From Lactobacillus sp. ESL0679 (GTDB taxonomy: Bacteria > Bacillota > Bacilli > Lactobacillales > Lactobacillaceae), in NCBI RefSeq assembly GCF_029433515.1, contig NZ_JAQTIG010000003.1, positions 177,202 to 241,201 of the forward strand: a stretch of DNA of 64,000 bases. Direction: 5' to 3'. The position numbers were made by a program, and so were the translations under genes. Shown here piece by piece: positions 17,125 to 25,660 of this stretch (position 1 is its first letter; every line of letters begins with the position of its first letter). A model generated the notes under the pieces. That model made no database searches and was not told where the DNA came from. It saw only the letters and a list, made by a program, of their open reading frames with translations.

Positions 17125-18486
17125 ATGGACTGGAACGCGATAGTTCAAGGAATTTTAAGCGTTGGAGCTCAAGTGTTAATTCCAATTTTAATTATGATTT
17201 TGGGACTAATATTTGGAATGAAGCCGTCTAAGGCTGTAACTTCTGGACTGTATCTAGGAACTGGGTTTATTGGTATGTCAATGGCAATAAACCAATTGAC
17301 TCAAACTGTTAGTCCTGCTGCTAAAGCTTTAGCTAAATATACTGGAATCAATTTACCTGCGGTAGATTTCGGCTGGACTGGTGCGGCTTCAATTACATGG
17401 AGTTGGACCTTAGCTTTTCTTTTCTTTGCAGTAGAAATTGTTGTAAATATCATTATGCTTTTAGCAAAACTGACAGACACGATGAATGCAGATATGTGGA
17501 ATGTTTGGGGAGTTGCTTTAACTGGCTATATGGTTTACCAAATTTCTGGTAGTTTAATTTGGGGCTTTATCTGTGGTGCAATTCAAGTAGTGATTTGTTT
17601 GAAGCTTGGTGATATGTGGAGCAAAGAAATAGCTAATATGTTAGGTTATGAAGGCGTTACTGTAACACACATTGAGGCTTTTACTGCTATTATTATGTCG
17701 CCTATTAATAAATTGATGGATTATATTCCGATTTTTAATCGTGAATGGGATGCTACAGCTTTAAAGAAAAAAATTGGTGTTTTTAGTGAACCAGTTGTAA
17801 TGGGCTCAATTATTGGACTTTTGTTAGCTTTGGCTGGTCGTTATAGTTTGGGCGATGCTCTGAATTTAGCGGTTACTGTTGGAGCTGTAATGGCTATCTT
17901 TCCAGTTATGGCTAAATTCTTTATGGATGCACTAACACCATTTGGCTCTACTATGAGTGACTTTATGAAGAAACACGTTAAAGGCAGAACATTCTCCATT
18001 GGATTAGACTGGCCAATTTTGGGTCAAAGTACTGAATTATGGGTAACAATGGTACTAATGATTCCAGTTTCGATTATTTATGCTGCAGTTTTGCCGGGTA
18101 ATACTATTCTACCAATTGCTGGTGTAATTAATTATTGTATTGGTGTTGGTGGCTTACTGCTTACTGGTGGCAATTTATTAAGAATGCTAGTTTTGGGTGT
18201 GATTTACGAACCAGTCTTCTTATATGGAGCATCATATTTTGCAAATATCTTTACTAAATTAGCAAAATCTAGTACTACCATTAAAGTCCCAGCCGGTTCT
18301 CAAGTTTCGTGGAGTTCAATTGAAGCCCCTGAATTGAGATGGGCAATGGCTTGGGCTGGTCGTGGTAATATATGGGCAATCATTGTCTTAGTAGTATTGA
18401 TGGTTTTATTCTGGCTGCTGTATCGCTCATTTAAGAAAAATCCGATTCCTGCTTTAAAGTATAAGAAAGCGGCTAAAGTCGAATAG
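17125..18486 (+). CDS. PTS galactitol-family EIIC permease
   Basis: A 453-residue integral membrane protein of the GatC family. Characteristic parts are the N-terminal LIPILIMILGLIFGMKP, the VDFGWTGAASITW loop, and the FNREWDATALKKKIGVFSEP cytoplasmic loop. It is preceded by an AGGAGAT RBS. It imports and phosphorylates a polyol or sugar. GatC relatives handle galactitol, pentitols and some aldoses, so the substrate is open. Confidence 0.88.
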   Translation: MDWNAIVQGILSVGAQVLIPILIMILGLIFGMKPSKAVTSGLYLGTGFIGMSMAINQLTQTVSPAAKALAKYTGINLPAVDFGWTGAASITWSWTLAFLFFAVEIVVNIIMLLAKLTDTMNADMWNVWGVALTGYMVYQISGSLIWGFICGAIQVVICLKLGDMWSKEIANMLGYEGVTVTHIEAFTAIIMSPINKLMDYIPIFNREWDATALKKKIGVFSEPVVMGSIIGLLLALAGRYSLGDALNLAVTVGAVMAIFPVMAKFFMDALTPFGSTMSDFMKKHVKGRTFSIGLDWPILGQSTELWVTMVLMIPVSIIYAAVLPGNTILPIAGVINYCIGVGGLLLTGGNLLRMLVLGVIYEPVFLYGASYFANIFTKLAKSSTTIKVPAGSQVSWSSIEAPELRWAMAWAGRGNIWAIIVLVVLMVLFWLLYRSFKKNPIPALKYKKAAKVE

Positions 18487-18496
18487 GTATAGATTA

Positions 18497-18709
18497 ATGA
18501 AAAACATTTCAAATAAAAAGTTTTTTTGGACATGCTTATCTCTTCTAGCTTTCGGACTATTCAGTCTAGCTCTTATAACTAAGACTTATTGGCTAAATAT
18601 CTTCGTTATTATTTTAGGATTACTAATTAATAAGAAGGGAAGTGATACCCTTTTTGTTAAAAATTGTTGGTCTACTAAAAATAATATAAGGAGGAAAAAT
18701 AATTTATGA
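18497..18709 (+). CDS. Small two-helix membrane protein in the PTS operon
   Basis: A 70-residue protein with two hydrophobic stretches (about 9-28 and 30-45) and a basic, asparagine-rich tail (KNCWSTKNNIRRKNNL). It starts 10 bp after EIIC and overlaps the aldolase start by 4 nt, so it sits tightly in the operon. Its RBS is poor (no clear AGGAGG). I recognise no family. Coupling suggests a real gene, perhaps an accessory to the permease, but a non-functional overlap frame cannot be excluded. Confidence 0.5.
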   Translation: MKNISNKKFFWTCLSLLAFGLFSLALITKTYWLNIFVIILGLLINKKGSDTLFVKNCWSTKNNIRRKNNL

Positions 18710-19476
18710 AATATCCTGCAGGAAGAATACCTTTTGAATATGAACGTGAAGATTTAGCAAAAGTAGTTCGAGAAGTAATGGAACGTCGTGATACTAATAT
18801 TGTTGGTGGAAATATTAGCATTAAAGTTCAAGATGAAGCTGGTAAAGATTACTATGTAATGACACCAACAATGATGTCAGAAGCATATATGGGCTATTTA
18901 AATGCTGATCAGATTTTGGTAATTGAACCACACACTCGTAAAGTTATTTCTGGAAATGGTAAGGTAACTCGTGAAATTAATATGCACGAAGCAATTTATG
19001 ATACTAATCCAGATATTAAATGTGTCTTTCACTCCCATGCTGATCAATGTATGTTTTGGGGTACAAGTGGTTTGAATATGCCCAATGTTACAGAAGCTAC
19101 ACAAAAGTTGAAAGAAATAAGAACTCTAGATTGGCATCCAATGTGTACAGAAGAACTGGCACAGTATGTTGCGGGAGAAATTAAAAAGCTGGGCTCAAAA
19201 GCTTTACGAAATGGTTTTATCCTAAACTCACATGGTACTTTGTTTACATCAGGTGGAAAGGATATGGATCCGCTAACTGCATTACATAAGTCTTTAGCTG
19301 ACGTTGATATTACTGAATATAATGCTAAAGTTGCATATAAGCAAACTGTATTTCAAAAAATTGGTGTCCTAGACGGATATTATTCCGAAGATACAAAAAT
19401 TGGTACTTGGGAAGATGTTAAAGCTGGAAAAGCACTTTATAATAAAAAAACAGCCCAAAATAAAAAGGGCGACTAA
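18706..19476 (+). CDS. Class II aldolase (FucA/RhaD/AraD family)
   Basis: A 256-residue zinc aldolase. Putative zinc ligands are His109 and His111 (FHSHADQ) and His176 (NSHGTLF), with a candidate catalytic Glu95 in NMHEAIY. The GGAGG RBS is nine bases upstream of the ATG. The family cleaves ketose-1-phosphates (fuculose-1-P, rhamnulose-1-P) to DHAP and an aldehyde, or epimerises ribulose-5-P. As last gene of a galactitol-family PTS operon it probably splits the PTS-derived phosphosugar. Substrate unknown. Confidence 0.82.
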   Translation: MKYPAGRIPFEYEREDLAKVVREVMERRDTNIVGGNISIKVQDEAGKDYYVMTPTMMSEAYMGYLNADQILVIEPHTRKVISGNGKVTREINMHEAIYDTNPDIKCVFHSHADQCMFWGTSGLNMPNVTEATQKLKEIRTLDWHPMCTEELAQYVAGEIKKLGSKALRNGFILNSHGTLFTSGGKDMDPLTALHKSLADVDITEYNAKVAYKQTVFQKIGVLDGYYSEDTKIGTWEDVKAGKALYNKKTAQNKKGD

Positions 19477-19560
19477 AAAGTGCCCTTCTTACAAAGTTTG
19501 ACCACTTTGACCATATAACATTTTTTCTATAGATGCAACTATTATCAAGATTATTTGTGC

Positions 19561-19590
19561 AAAACCTGATCAATTTGATCAGGTTTTTTT
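19561..19590 (+). terminator. Strong terminator in the aldolase-activator gap
   Basis: AAAACCTGATCA pairs with TGATCAGGTTTT around a short loop and runs into seven T's. It ends 28 bp before the activator ATG, so it either closes the aldolase operon or lies in the activator's own leader. A weaker AAGGGC/GCCCTT hairpin follows the aldolase directly (about 19465-19487). Confidence 0.85.
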
Positions 19591-19618
19591 GGAATAAAAG
19601 TGTGGATTGAGGAATTTT

Positions 19619-22183
19619 ATGAGTATAGCAGAAAAACGAGTTTATGATGAATTAGCAAAACAAGCTTCTGAGCATGCTATTCCTACTCTTCAATTAGCAG
19701 AGAATTTAAAATTATCTAGATCTGTAGTTAGTCACTATCTTAATAAGTTATTAAAGGAACGTAAAGTAATAAAAATTACGGGTAGACCTGTAAAATGGCA
19801 AATAACAGAGCAAGTATCTTCTAATTTTTCTCAAGTTTTTACTGATTTTATAGGATATAAAGGCTCAATGAAACATATCATTGATCAGGTTAAAGCAGCA
19901 GTAGTATATCCTCCAAATGGATTAAATATTTTAATTACAGGTCATTCAGGTGTTGGTAAAAGTTATTTAGCAAATAAAATTTATCGTTATTCTATAAGTA
20001 AACAAATTAAAAAAGCTGGTGCACCATATATTACTTTTAATTGTGCTAATTATGCTGATAATCCAGAATTAATTTCTAGTACTTTGTTTGGATATGTGAA
20101 GGGGGCTTTTACGGGTGCAAATGAAGAAACTGAAGGGCTTTTAAAACAAGCCAACGGTGGGTTCTTATTTTTAGATGAAGTTCATCGTCTAAGTAGTGAA
20201 AATCAAGAAAAATTGTTTAGTTTTATTGATACAGGTAAATTTTATAAAATAGGTGATAATATTCATGCTGAAAAAACCAATGTTCGATTGATAATGGCAA
20301 CTACGGAAGATCCAGATAAGGTCTTATTAACAACATTTTTAAGGCGAATACCAGTAAAAATAAAATTACCTGATTATATAGATCGACCAATTGATGAGCG
20401 ATTAGAATTATTGAAATTACTTGTTTATAAAGAAGCAAGAAAAATAAATAAAAGTATCTGTGTCGATCAGCATGTCGTTTCTGCATTATTACAAATAAAG
20501 CATAGAGGAAATATTGGATATATTAAGAATATCATTCAACTTACTTGTGCATCGGCATATAATCGTGATTTAAATTTGCCGACAATTAACGTGACTATCT
20601 CTAATTTATCTTTGAATAATTTACCTAAATATTATAATTGGGGAACTATTTTAGTTGATCCAAATAAAAAAATGAAATTTATTTCACAATATGATTTTTC
20701 GTTGGGATTAGATGATTTAAAAATATCAATTCATCAGTTAGCAGAAAATTATTCATTAAAAAAGTTATGCGCTTGTCAAACAAAACTTCAAAATTTAAAT
20801 AGTATAAATAATAAAATTGAATTTGAGACAGGGCTTCATTTACAACATCAACGTATTTTTTTAGAAATTATTCAAAAGAGGTATGGATTAAATATGGCAA
20901 CATCAATTGAGCCGCTAATATTCATATTATATAAAAGCCATTTTAGGATTACTAAAATAGATAGAGAAAGTTTAACTAAAATTTTTTCAAAGAAGTTACC
21001 ACGTTCATTTCATATAGCAGATATTTTTTATCAACAATTGCCAATATTGGATAAAATAAGCAAAAACTCTTTAATGATAATTTTTACTATCTTAATAAGT
21101 CAATTTGTTGATGAAAATATTAAATTGCGTGCTTTAATGGTTGCACATGGAGAAAATACTGCTACCAGTATTCAGGCTGTCGTTAATTCCTTATGTGAAA
21201 ATTATATTTTTGATGCAATTGATATGCCTATTGATGCTAATGTTTCTTCCATTATTAAAGAAGCAAATAAATTAATAGACAGTTTCAACACAACTAATGG
21301 CTTTGTGTTGATGATAGATATGGGCTCATTAGAACAACTTTATTCTAAAATTAATTCACATTTAGATGGTGATTTATTAGTAATTAATAATTTAACTACC
21401 CTGACAGCACTTGATGTTGCGATTAAAATTAAACAGAATACACCATTTAAAAAGATTGCCGAAAAAGCAGACCAAGATTACGCAATTGAAGCAAAATATT
21501 ATGAAGGCTTTTCTCAATTACCTAATATTTTGGTTTCATGTGTTTCGGGGCTAGGAATTGCTGAAAAAGTAAGTGAAATAATTAGACCATTCATGCCAGC
21601 CGATATTAAGACAATTGCAATTAGTTATGATTCTTTGAAAGAAAAAATAATGAGAAAGGAATGGTCATATTTTGATCGTACACTTTTTGTGTTGACAACG
21701 ATTGATATCACTAAAGATGTGAAGTTTAAACATATGAATTTATATAATTTGTTGGATGCAAGTGGTGAAGAAAAATTACGTGATTGGTTGACCCCATACT
21801 TATCATCAGAGCAGATAATAAATTTTAATAATCAAATTGTTCGTTTCTTTTCTAAAGAAGGAATTGCTGAGAGATTAAGTTTTTTAAATCCTGACGTAGT
21901 TATTGGTGAGGTAGAAACAATTATTAATAAATATGAACTGCTTTATAAAGTGAAATTTGATGGTAAATTCAAGCTTAATTTATATATGCATATCGCACTG
22001 ATGATTGAACGACTAATGCTTCATAATTCATCAGTTAGTGTGGAAAAGTCGATATCTAAAAAGGAGGCAAAATTTTTCAAAATAACTCATAGTGTTTTTC
22101 AACCAATAGAAATAAAATACAATATTAGAATTACGGCTTCAGAAATGAATGTTTTATATGAGCTGTTTAGCCAGTTTATTTAA
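19619..22183 (+). CDS. LevR-type sigma-54-dependent PTS-regulated activator (complete)
   Basis: 854 residues from the ATG at 19619 (GAGGA five bases upstream; a TTG at 19607 is less likely). Order seen: N-terminal winged HTH (about 1-60), AAA+ sigma-54 activation domain with Walker A GHSGVGKS (108-115), GAFTGA (162-167) and FLDE, then a PRD-like region. Next come an EIIA-Man-like domain with phospho-His near 510 (VAHGEN), an EIIB-Gat-like domain (VSCVSGLGIAEK) and a C-terminal PRD (YMHIALMIERLM). It is a paralogue of the truncated activator at the left edge, with much more AT-rich codons. It should drive the -24/-12 promoter at 22331, its phosphorylation state being set by PTS flux. Confidence 0.94.
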   Translation: MSIAEKRVYDELAKQASEHAIPTLQLAENLKLSRSVVSHYLNKLLKERKVIKITGRPVKWQITEQVSSNFSQVFTDFIGYKGSMKHIIDQVKAAVVYPPNGLNILITGHSGVGKSYLANKIYRYSISKQIKKAGAPYITFNCANYADNPELISSTLFGYVKGAFTGANEETEGLLKQANGGFLFLDEVHRLSSENQEKLFSFIDTGKFYKIGDNIHAEKTNVRLIMATTEDPDKVLLTTFLRRIPVKIKLPDYIDRPIDERLELLKLLVYKEARKINKSICVDQHVVSALLQIKHRGNIGYIKNIIQLTCASAYNRDLNLPTINVTISNLSLNNLPKYYNWGTILVDPNKKMKFISQYDFSLGLDDLKISIHQLAENYSLKKLCACQTKLQNLNSINNKIEFETGLHLQHQRIFLEIIQKRYGLNMATSIEPLIFILYKSHFRITKIDRESLTKIFSKKLPRSFHIADIFYQQLPILDKISKNSLMIIFTILISQFVDENIKLRALMVAHGENTATSIQAVVNSLCENYIFDAIDMPIDANVSSIIKEANKLIDSFNTTNGFVLMIDMGSLEQLYSKINSHLDGDLLVINNLTTLTALDVAIKIKQNTPFKKIAEKADQDYAIEAKYYEGFSQLPNILVSCVSGLGIAEKVSEIIRPFMPADIKTIAISYDSLKEKIMRKEWSYFDRTLFVLTTIDITKDVKFKHMNLYNLLDASGEEKLRDWLTPYLSSEQIINFNNQIVRFFSKEGIAERLSFLNPDVVIGEVETIINKYELLYKVKFDGKFKLNLYMHIALMIERLMLHNSSVSVEKSISKKEAKFFKITHSVFQPIEIKYNIRITASEMNVLYELFSQFI

Positions 22184-22193
22184 GATAAAAGGC

Positions 22194-22238
22194 AATACTA
22201 AATTTTACGGAAAGAATTAGTAAAATTTAGTATTTTTT
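22194..22238 (+). terminator. Terminator of the second activator gene
   Basis: AATACTAAATTTTAC (22194-22208) and GTAAAATTTAGTATT (22220-22234) form a perfect 15-bp stem followed by T's. Confidence 0.85.
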
Positions 22239-22250
22239 GTATGTTAACGG

Positions 22251-22283
22251 AAGTGTTTAATTAATCATTTAAATTAAACACTT
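22251..22283. promoter_or_regulatory. Candidate enhancer (UAS) for the second activator
   Basis: AAGTGTTTAATT and AATTAAACACTT form a perfect 12-bp inverted repeat with a 9-bp spacer, 48 bp upstream of the -24/-12 promoter and after the activator's terminator. Symmetry and position fit a dimeric enhancer-binding protein site. There is no T-tract, so it is not a terminator. Confidence 0.6.
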
Positions 22284-22330
22284 TATTCAACAACTAAAAA
22301 GCTATAAAAGCTATAAAGACAATGATTTAG

Positions 22331-22347
22331 TTGGCATGTATTTTGCT
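22331..22347 (+). promoter_or_regulatory. Sigma-54 (-24/-12) promoter of the second mannose-family PTS operon
   Basis: TTGGCAT (22331-22337) and TTTGCT (22342-22347), with GG and GC exactly 12 bp apart, fit the sigma-54 consensus. The promoter is 27 bp before the EIIA start and shares design with the one at 2343. Confidence 0.88.
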
Positions 22348-22373
22348 AAAAGAAAGTTAGAGGGAGGAAAAAG

Positions 22374-22790
22374 ATGAAAAAAATTTTATTGGCATCACAT
22401 GGCAAATTAGCTAGTGGTATTAGAAGTTCTATTAAAATTTTAACAGGTAAAGAGAAGAACCTTAGAGTTATTGATGCTTATGTTGATGATTCAGACTTTA
22501 CAGGTCAAATTATTGATTTTATAGCTAGTATAGGTGCAAATGATCAGGGATTTATTTTTACTGATATTTATGGAGGAAGTGTTAATCAAAAGGTTGTTTC
22601 AGAAGTTATAAATTCAGGCAAAAAAAACATTTATGTAATTACAGGAATGAACTTGCCAATTGTTTTATCAATATTATTAGCGACAGATAATGTTTCAATG
22701 CATAACTTACAAGAAATGATTAATGATAGTCAATTAAAAATAGTAGAGACTAAAGTAAATGAAAATAAAGAAGATGACTTTTTTAATTAG
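22374..22790 (+). CDS. PTS mannose-family EIIA
   Basis: A 138-residue EIIA-Man domain with phospho-His9 (LASHGK) and the FTDIYGGSVNQ motif. It has a strong GGGAGGAAAA RBS. It is the first gene of the second sigma-54-controlled PTS operon and is clearly diverged from the EIIA at 2403. Its asparagine- and lysine-rich codons share the low GC of the neighbouring activator. Confidence 0.9.
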   Translation: MKKILLASHGKLASGIRSSIKILTGKEKNLRVIDAYVDDSDFTGQIIDFIASIGANDQGFIFTDIYGGSVNQKVVSEVINSGKKNIYVITGMNLPIVLSILLATDNVSMHNLQEMINDSQLKIVETKVNENKEDDFFN

Positions 22791-22798
22791 AAAAAATT

Positions 22799-23440
22799 AT
22801 GATTAAGACAATTTTATTTGATTGGGATGGAACACTTTTAAATAGTAACGATTTGATTAATGAATCGAATATGTATGCACTCAATAAATACGGTGATCAT
22901 ACTTTTACTGTAGATGAAGTTAAACCCTTTAATGGAAGACACTTAATAGATGTATATCGTGAATTATATCCGGGATTAGAGGACAAAATATTATATGCAT
23001 ACAATACATATAGCGATTTACGGCATGACCAAAGTGTTCGATTATTTCCAGATGTTAAAGAAGTTTTACAGAAATTAAAAAATTTAGGATGTCATTTAGG
23101 AGTAGTTTCGATGAAACGTAAGTACATGGTTAATCATGGACTGAATTTATTTAATTTAGCTTCTGTATTTGACGTTGTAATTGGTGGTGATGAATGCAAA
23201 AGGAGAAAGCCTGATGCCGAACCAATATTAATTGCAATGCAAAAAATAAATGCGAATCCTAAAGAAACTTTGATGATTGGTGATAATTGGCAAGATATTG
23301 AATCTGCTAACAATGCTCATACACGCAGTGTATTTGTAACTTGGTCGCAAAAAAATTATGAACAGATTCGCCCGTATCAACCAACTTATTGTATTGATAG
23401 AATGTCAGATTTATTACAAATAGTAAGGGAGAAAAAGTAA
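22799..23440 (+). CDS. HAD-superfamily phosphatase inserted in the PTS operon
   Basis: A 213-residue HAD hydrolase of the phosphoglycolate phosphatase / beta-phosphoglucomutase type. Motif I is FDWDGTLL (Asp8 nucleophile, Asp10 acid/base), with a helical cap at about residues 15-80, KRRKPDAEP supplying the motif III lysine, and motif IV IGDNWQDIE. It lies between EIIA and EIIB with gaps of 8 and 2 bp. No clear Shine-Dalgarno precedes it, suggesting coupling to EIIA. Inferred role: dephosphorylation or isomerisation of the PTS product. Confidence 0.85.
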   Translation: MIKTILFDWDGTLLNSNDLINESNMYALNKYGDHTFTVDEVKPFNGRHLIDVYRELYPGLEDKILYAYNTYSDLRHDQSVRLFPDVKEVLQKLKNLGCHLGVVSMKRKYMVNHGLNLFNLASVFDVVIGGDECKRRKPDAEPILIAMQKINANPKETLMIGDNWQDIESANNAHTRSVFVTWSQKNYEQIRPYQPTYCIDRMSDLLQIVREKK

Positions 23441-23442
23441 TA

Positions 23443-23943
23443 ATGATAGTACAAGTTAGAGTAGATGATAGATTAATTCATGGACAGGTAGCACTTGTAT
23501 GGAGTAGAGAATTGAATGCTTCCGCAATTTTAGTTGCTAATGATGGTGCAGCTGAAAATGATGTTGCTCAAATGACAATGAAAATGGCAATGCCTAGTGA
23601 TAAAAAATTATTAATTCGTGGTATTAAAGATTCTATTAGCGTTTTAAATGATCCACGAGGAAAAAATATGAGAATTTTTGTAGTGACTAATTGTGTTAAA
23701 GATGCTTATGAAATTGCGAAAAATGTTGATCAAGTGGAGCAAGTCAATGTAGCAAATGCGGGAAGATTTGATCAAACTGATAAATCAAAGATTGTCAGAT
23801 TTAATTCTGCAATAGCACTTAATCCTGATGAAATTACTAAGTTAAAGGAATTAGATAAATTGTCTGATGTTGAGACATTTTCGCAAGGATTACCCACTTC
23901 TGAAAAGCTAACAATTCCACAACTAATTAATGGTAAAGCTTAA
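23443..23943 (+). CDS. PTS mannose-family EIIB
   Basis: A 166-residue EIIB with phospho-His13 in DDRLIHGQVALVW. It starts 2 bp after the HAD gene with an AAGGGAGAAAAAG RBS inside the HAD 3' end. It is the partner of the flanking EIIA and EIICD. Cytoplasmic. Confidence 0.9.
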   Translation: MIVQVRVDDRLIHGQVALVWSRELNASAILVANDGAAENDVAQMTMKMAMPSDKKLLIRGIKDSISVLNDPRGKNMRIFVVTNCVKDAYEIAKNVDQVEQVNVANAGRFDQTDKSKIVRFNSAIALNPDEITKLKELDKLSDVETFSQGLPTSEKLTIPQLINGKA

Positions 23944-23968
23944 TTTTTAAGGAAGAGAGGAGAAAATA

Positions 23969-24790
23969 ATGTTAAAAGCAGCATTAATTGCTATGTTAGT
24001 TATGCTTCTTTGTTATGCAGGAAGCTATTTAACAGGCAATAGTTATATTGACCGTCCAATTGTGATTGGCGCTGTGACAGGACTATTTTTAGGAAATTTA
24101 AAGCTTGGGTTAACAATTGGAGCTACCCTAGAAGCCGTATTTATGGGAGCATTGAATGTCGGTGGTGTAATTTCATCTGAGCCGGCTATTGCAACAGTAT
24201 TAGCTGTAACTTTTGCGGTAACAACGAATATTAGTCAAAAGGCAGCAGTTACGCTAACTATACCAATAGGCGTTTTAGCAGCTTTTGTTTTATTGGCATT
24301 AAAAAATGGTGTCATGATTATTTTTGCACCTATTTTGGATAAATTTGCAGCAACTAATAATCAAAAGGGCCTAATTTTCATTCACTTTTTATCCTGGTTT
24401 ATTTATTATGGAATTTATGCAGTAATGACTTTTATAGGCGTTTATGCAGGCTCTTCTGCAATAAGTTCACTGGTCAAATTTATTCCTCAAAATTTAATGG
24501 CAGGCTTGAATACTGCAGGTGGATTATTACCAGCTGTTGGATTTGCAACACTAATGAAAATATTATGGGCTAATAAACTGGCAGTGTTTTATTTATTAGG
24601 ATTTGTATTAACGATTTATTTGAATTTACCAGCAGTGGCAATTGCATGTATCGGTATCGCAATAGTAGTTGTAATGGCATTCCGTGATAAAGATATTTTG
24701 GATCTAAAGAAGAAAAAATCTACTATGGCAACAAAAGTAAACAGTAATTTAGACCAAAAACAACAAGAAGAGGAGGACTTTTTCGCATGA
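23969..24790 (+). CDS. PTS mannose-family EIIC permease
   Basis: A 273-residue membrane protein of the mannose-family EIIC group, with YIDRPIVIGAVTGLFLGNLKLGLTIGATLEAVFMGA near the N-terminus and a charged, glutamine-rich cytoplasmic tail. The RBS is GAGAGGAG. Its stop overlaps the EIID start in ATGA. Confidence 0.9.
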   Translation: MLKAALIAMLVMLLCYAGSYLTGNSYIDRPIVIGAVTGLFLGNLKLGLTIGATLEAVFMGALNVGGVISSEPAIATVLAVTFAVTTNISQKAAVTLTIPIGVLAAFVLLALKNGVMIIFAPILDKFAATNNQKGLIFIHFLSWFIYYGIYAVMTFIGVYAGSSAISSLVKFIPQNLMAGLNTAGGLLPAVGFATLMKILWANKLAVFYLLGFVLTIYLNLPAVAIACIGIAIVVVMAFRDKDILDLKKKKSTMATKVNSNLDQKQQEEEDFFA

Positions 24791-25614
24791 AAATAACAGA
24801 AAATTTATCAAAAGAAGAAAAGAAAATGTTAAATTCGATGTCGCTACGTTCATTTGCAATGCATGCTGATCGAATGGGACCTTCAAAATTTCATGCCAGT
24901 GGGTTTACATTTTGTATGTTACCGGCAATTAACAGATTCTATAAGACAACGAAAGATAAAGAAGCAGCATTAACAAGGCATGTGCAATGGTACAATTGTA
25001 CTCCTCATGCAGAAAACTTAATTTTAGGTATTGTTGCATCAATGGAAAAAGAAAAGAGCCTTCGAGGCGATGACTTTGATGATCAATCAATCACTGCCGT
25101 AAAAACTTCACTGATGGGACCATTATCTGGAATCGGAGATACTTTCTTTCAAGGAATTCTTAGAGTTATTGCAGCAAGTATTGGGATAGGTCTTTCAATG
25201 CAGGGCTCAATCATGGGACCAATTTTATTTCTACTTATTTATAATATACCAGCTGTTTTCTTGTCATTTTATTTAACGTATGTAGGATACAGCCTAGGCT
25301 CAACATTTATTCAGCGTGTATATGAGAGCGGTGGTATGCAAATTCTAACTAAGGCTGCAAGTACCTTGGGACTACTTATGATGGGCTGTATGACTGCAAT
25401 GAATGTCAAGTTTAAAACTACAATTGCATTAAGTATTGGTAAAGGAAAGCCAATCGCTTTACAGGGATACTTAGATCAACTGTTTAAAGGCTTAGTTCCA
25501 CTTTTGATTACAGTTGGATGTTTTTATCTTTTACGTAAAAGAGTTAATATTAATTGGGTTATGTTGGGAATATTTATATTGTCAATCGTTTTAGGATTAA
25601 TTGGTGTAGTATAA
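24787..25614 (+). CDS. PTS mannose-family EIID
   Basis: A 275-residue EIID with the QWYNCTPHAENLILGIVASMEKE and MGPLSGIGDTFFQG motifs and C-terminal membrane segments. The 4-nt overlap with EIIC shows coupling. It is the last PTS gene, and rpoN follows after 46 bp without a terminator. Confidence 0.9.
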   Translation: MKITENLSKEEKKMLNSMSLRSFAMHADRMGPSKFHASGFTFCMLPAINRFYKTTKDKEAALTRHVQWYNCTPHAENLILGIVASMEKEKSLRGDDFDDQSITAVKTSLMGPLSGIGDTFFQGILRVIAASIGIGLSMQGSIMGPILFLLIYNIPAVFLSFYLTYVGYSLGSTFIQRVYESGGMQILTKAASTLGLLMMGCMTAMNVKFKTTIALSIGKGKPIALQGYLDQLFKGLVPLLITVGCFYLLRKRVNINWVMLGIFILSIVLGLIGVV

Positions 25615-25660
25615 TGAACAAAAATACTAGTAATAAATTTGACTAAAAGGAGAAAAGTCG

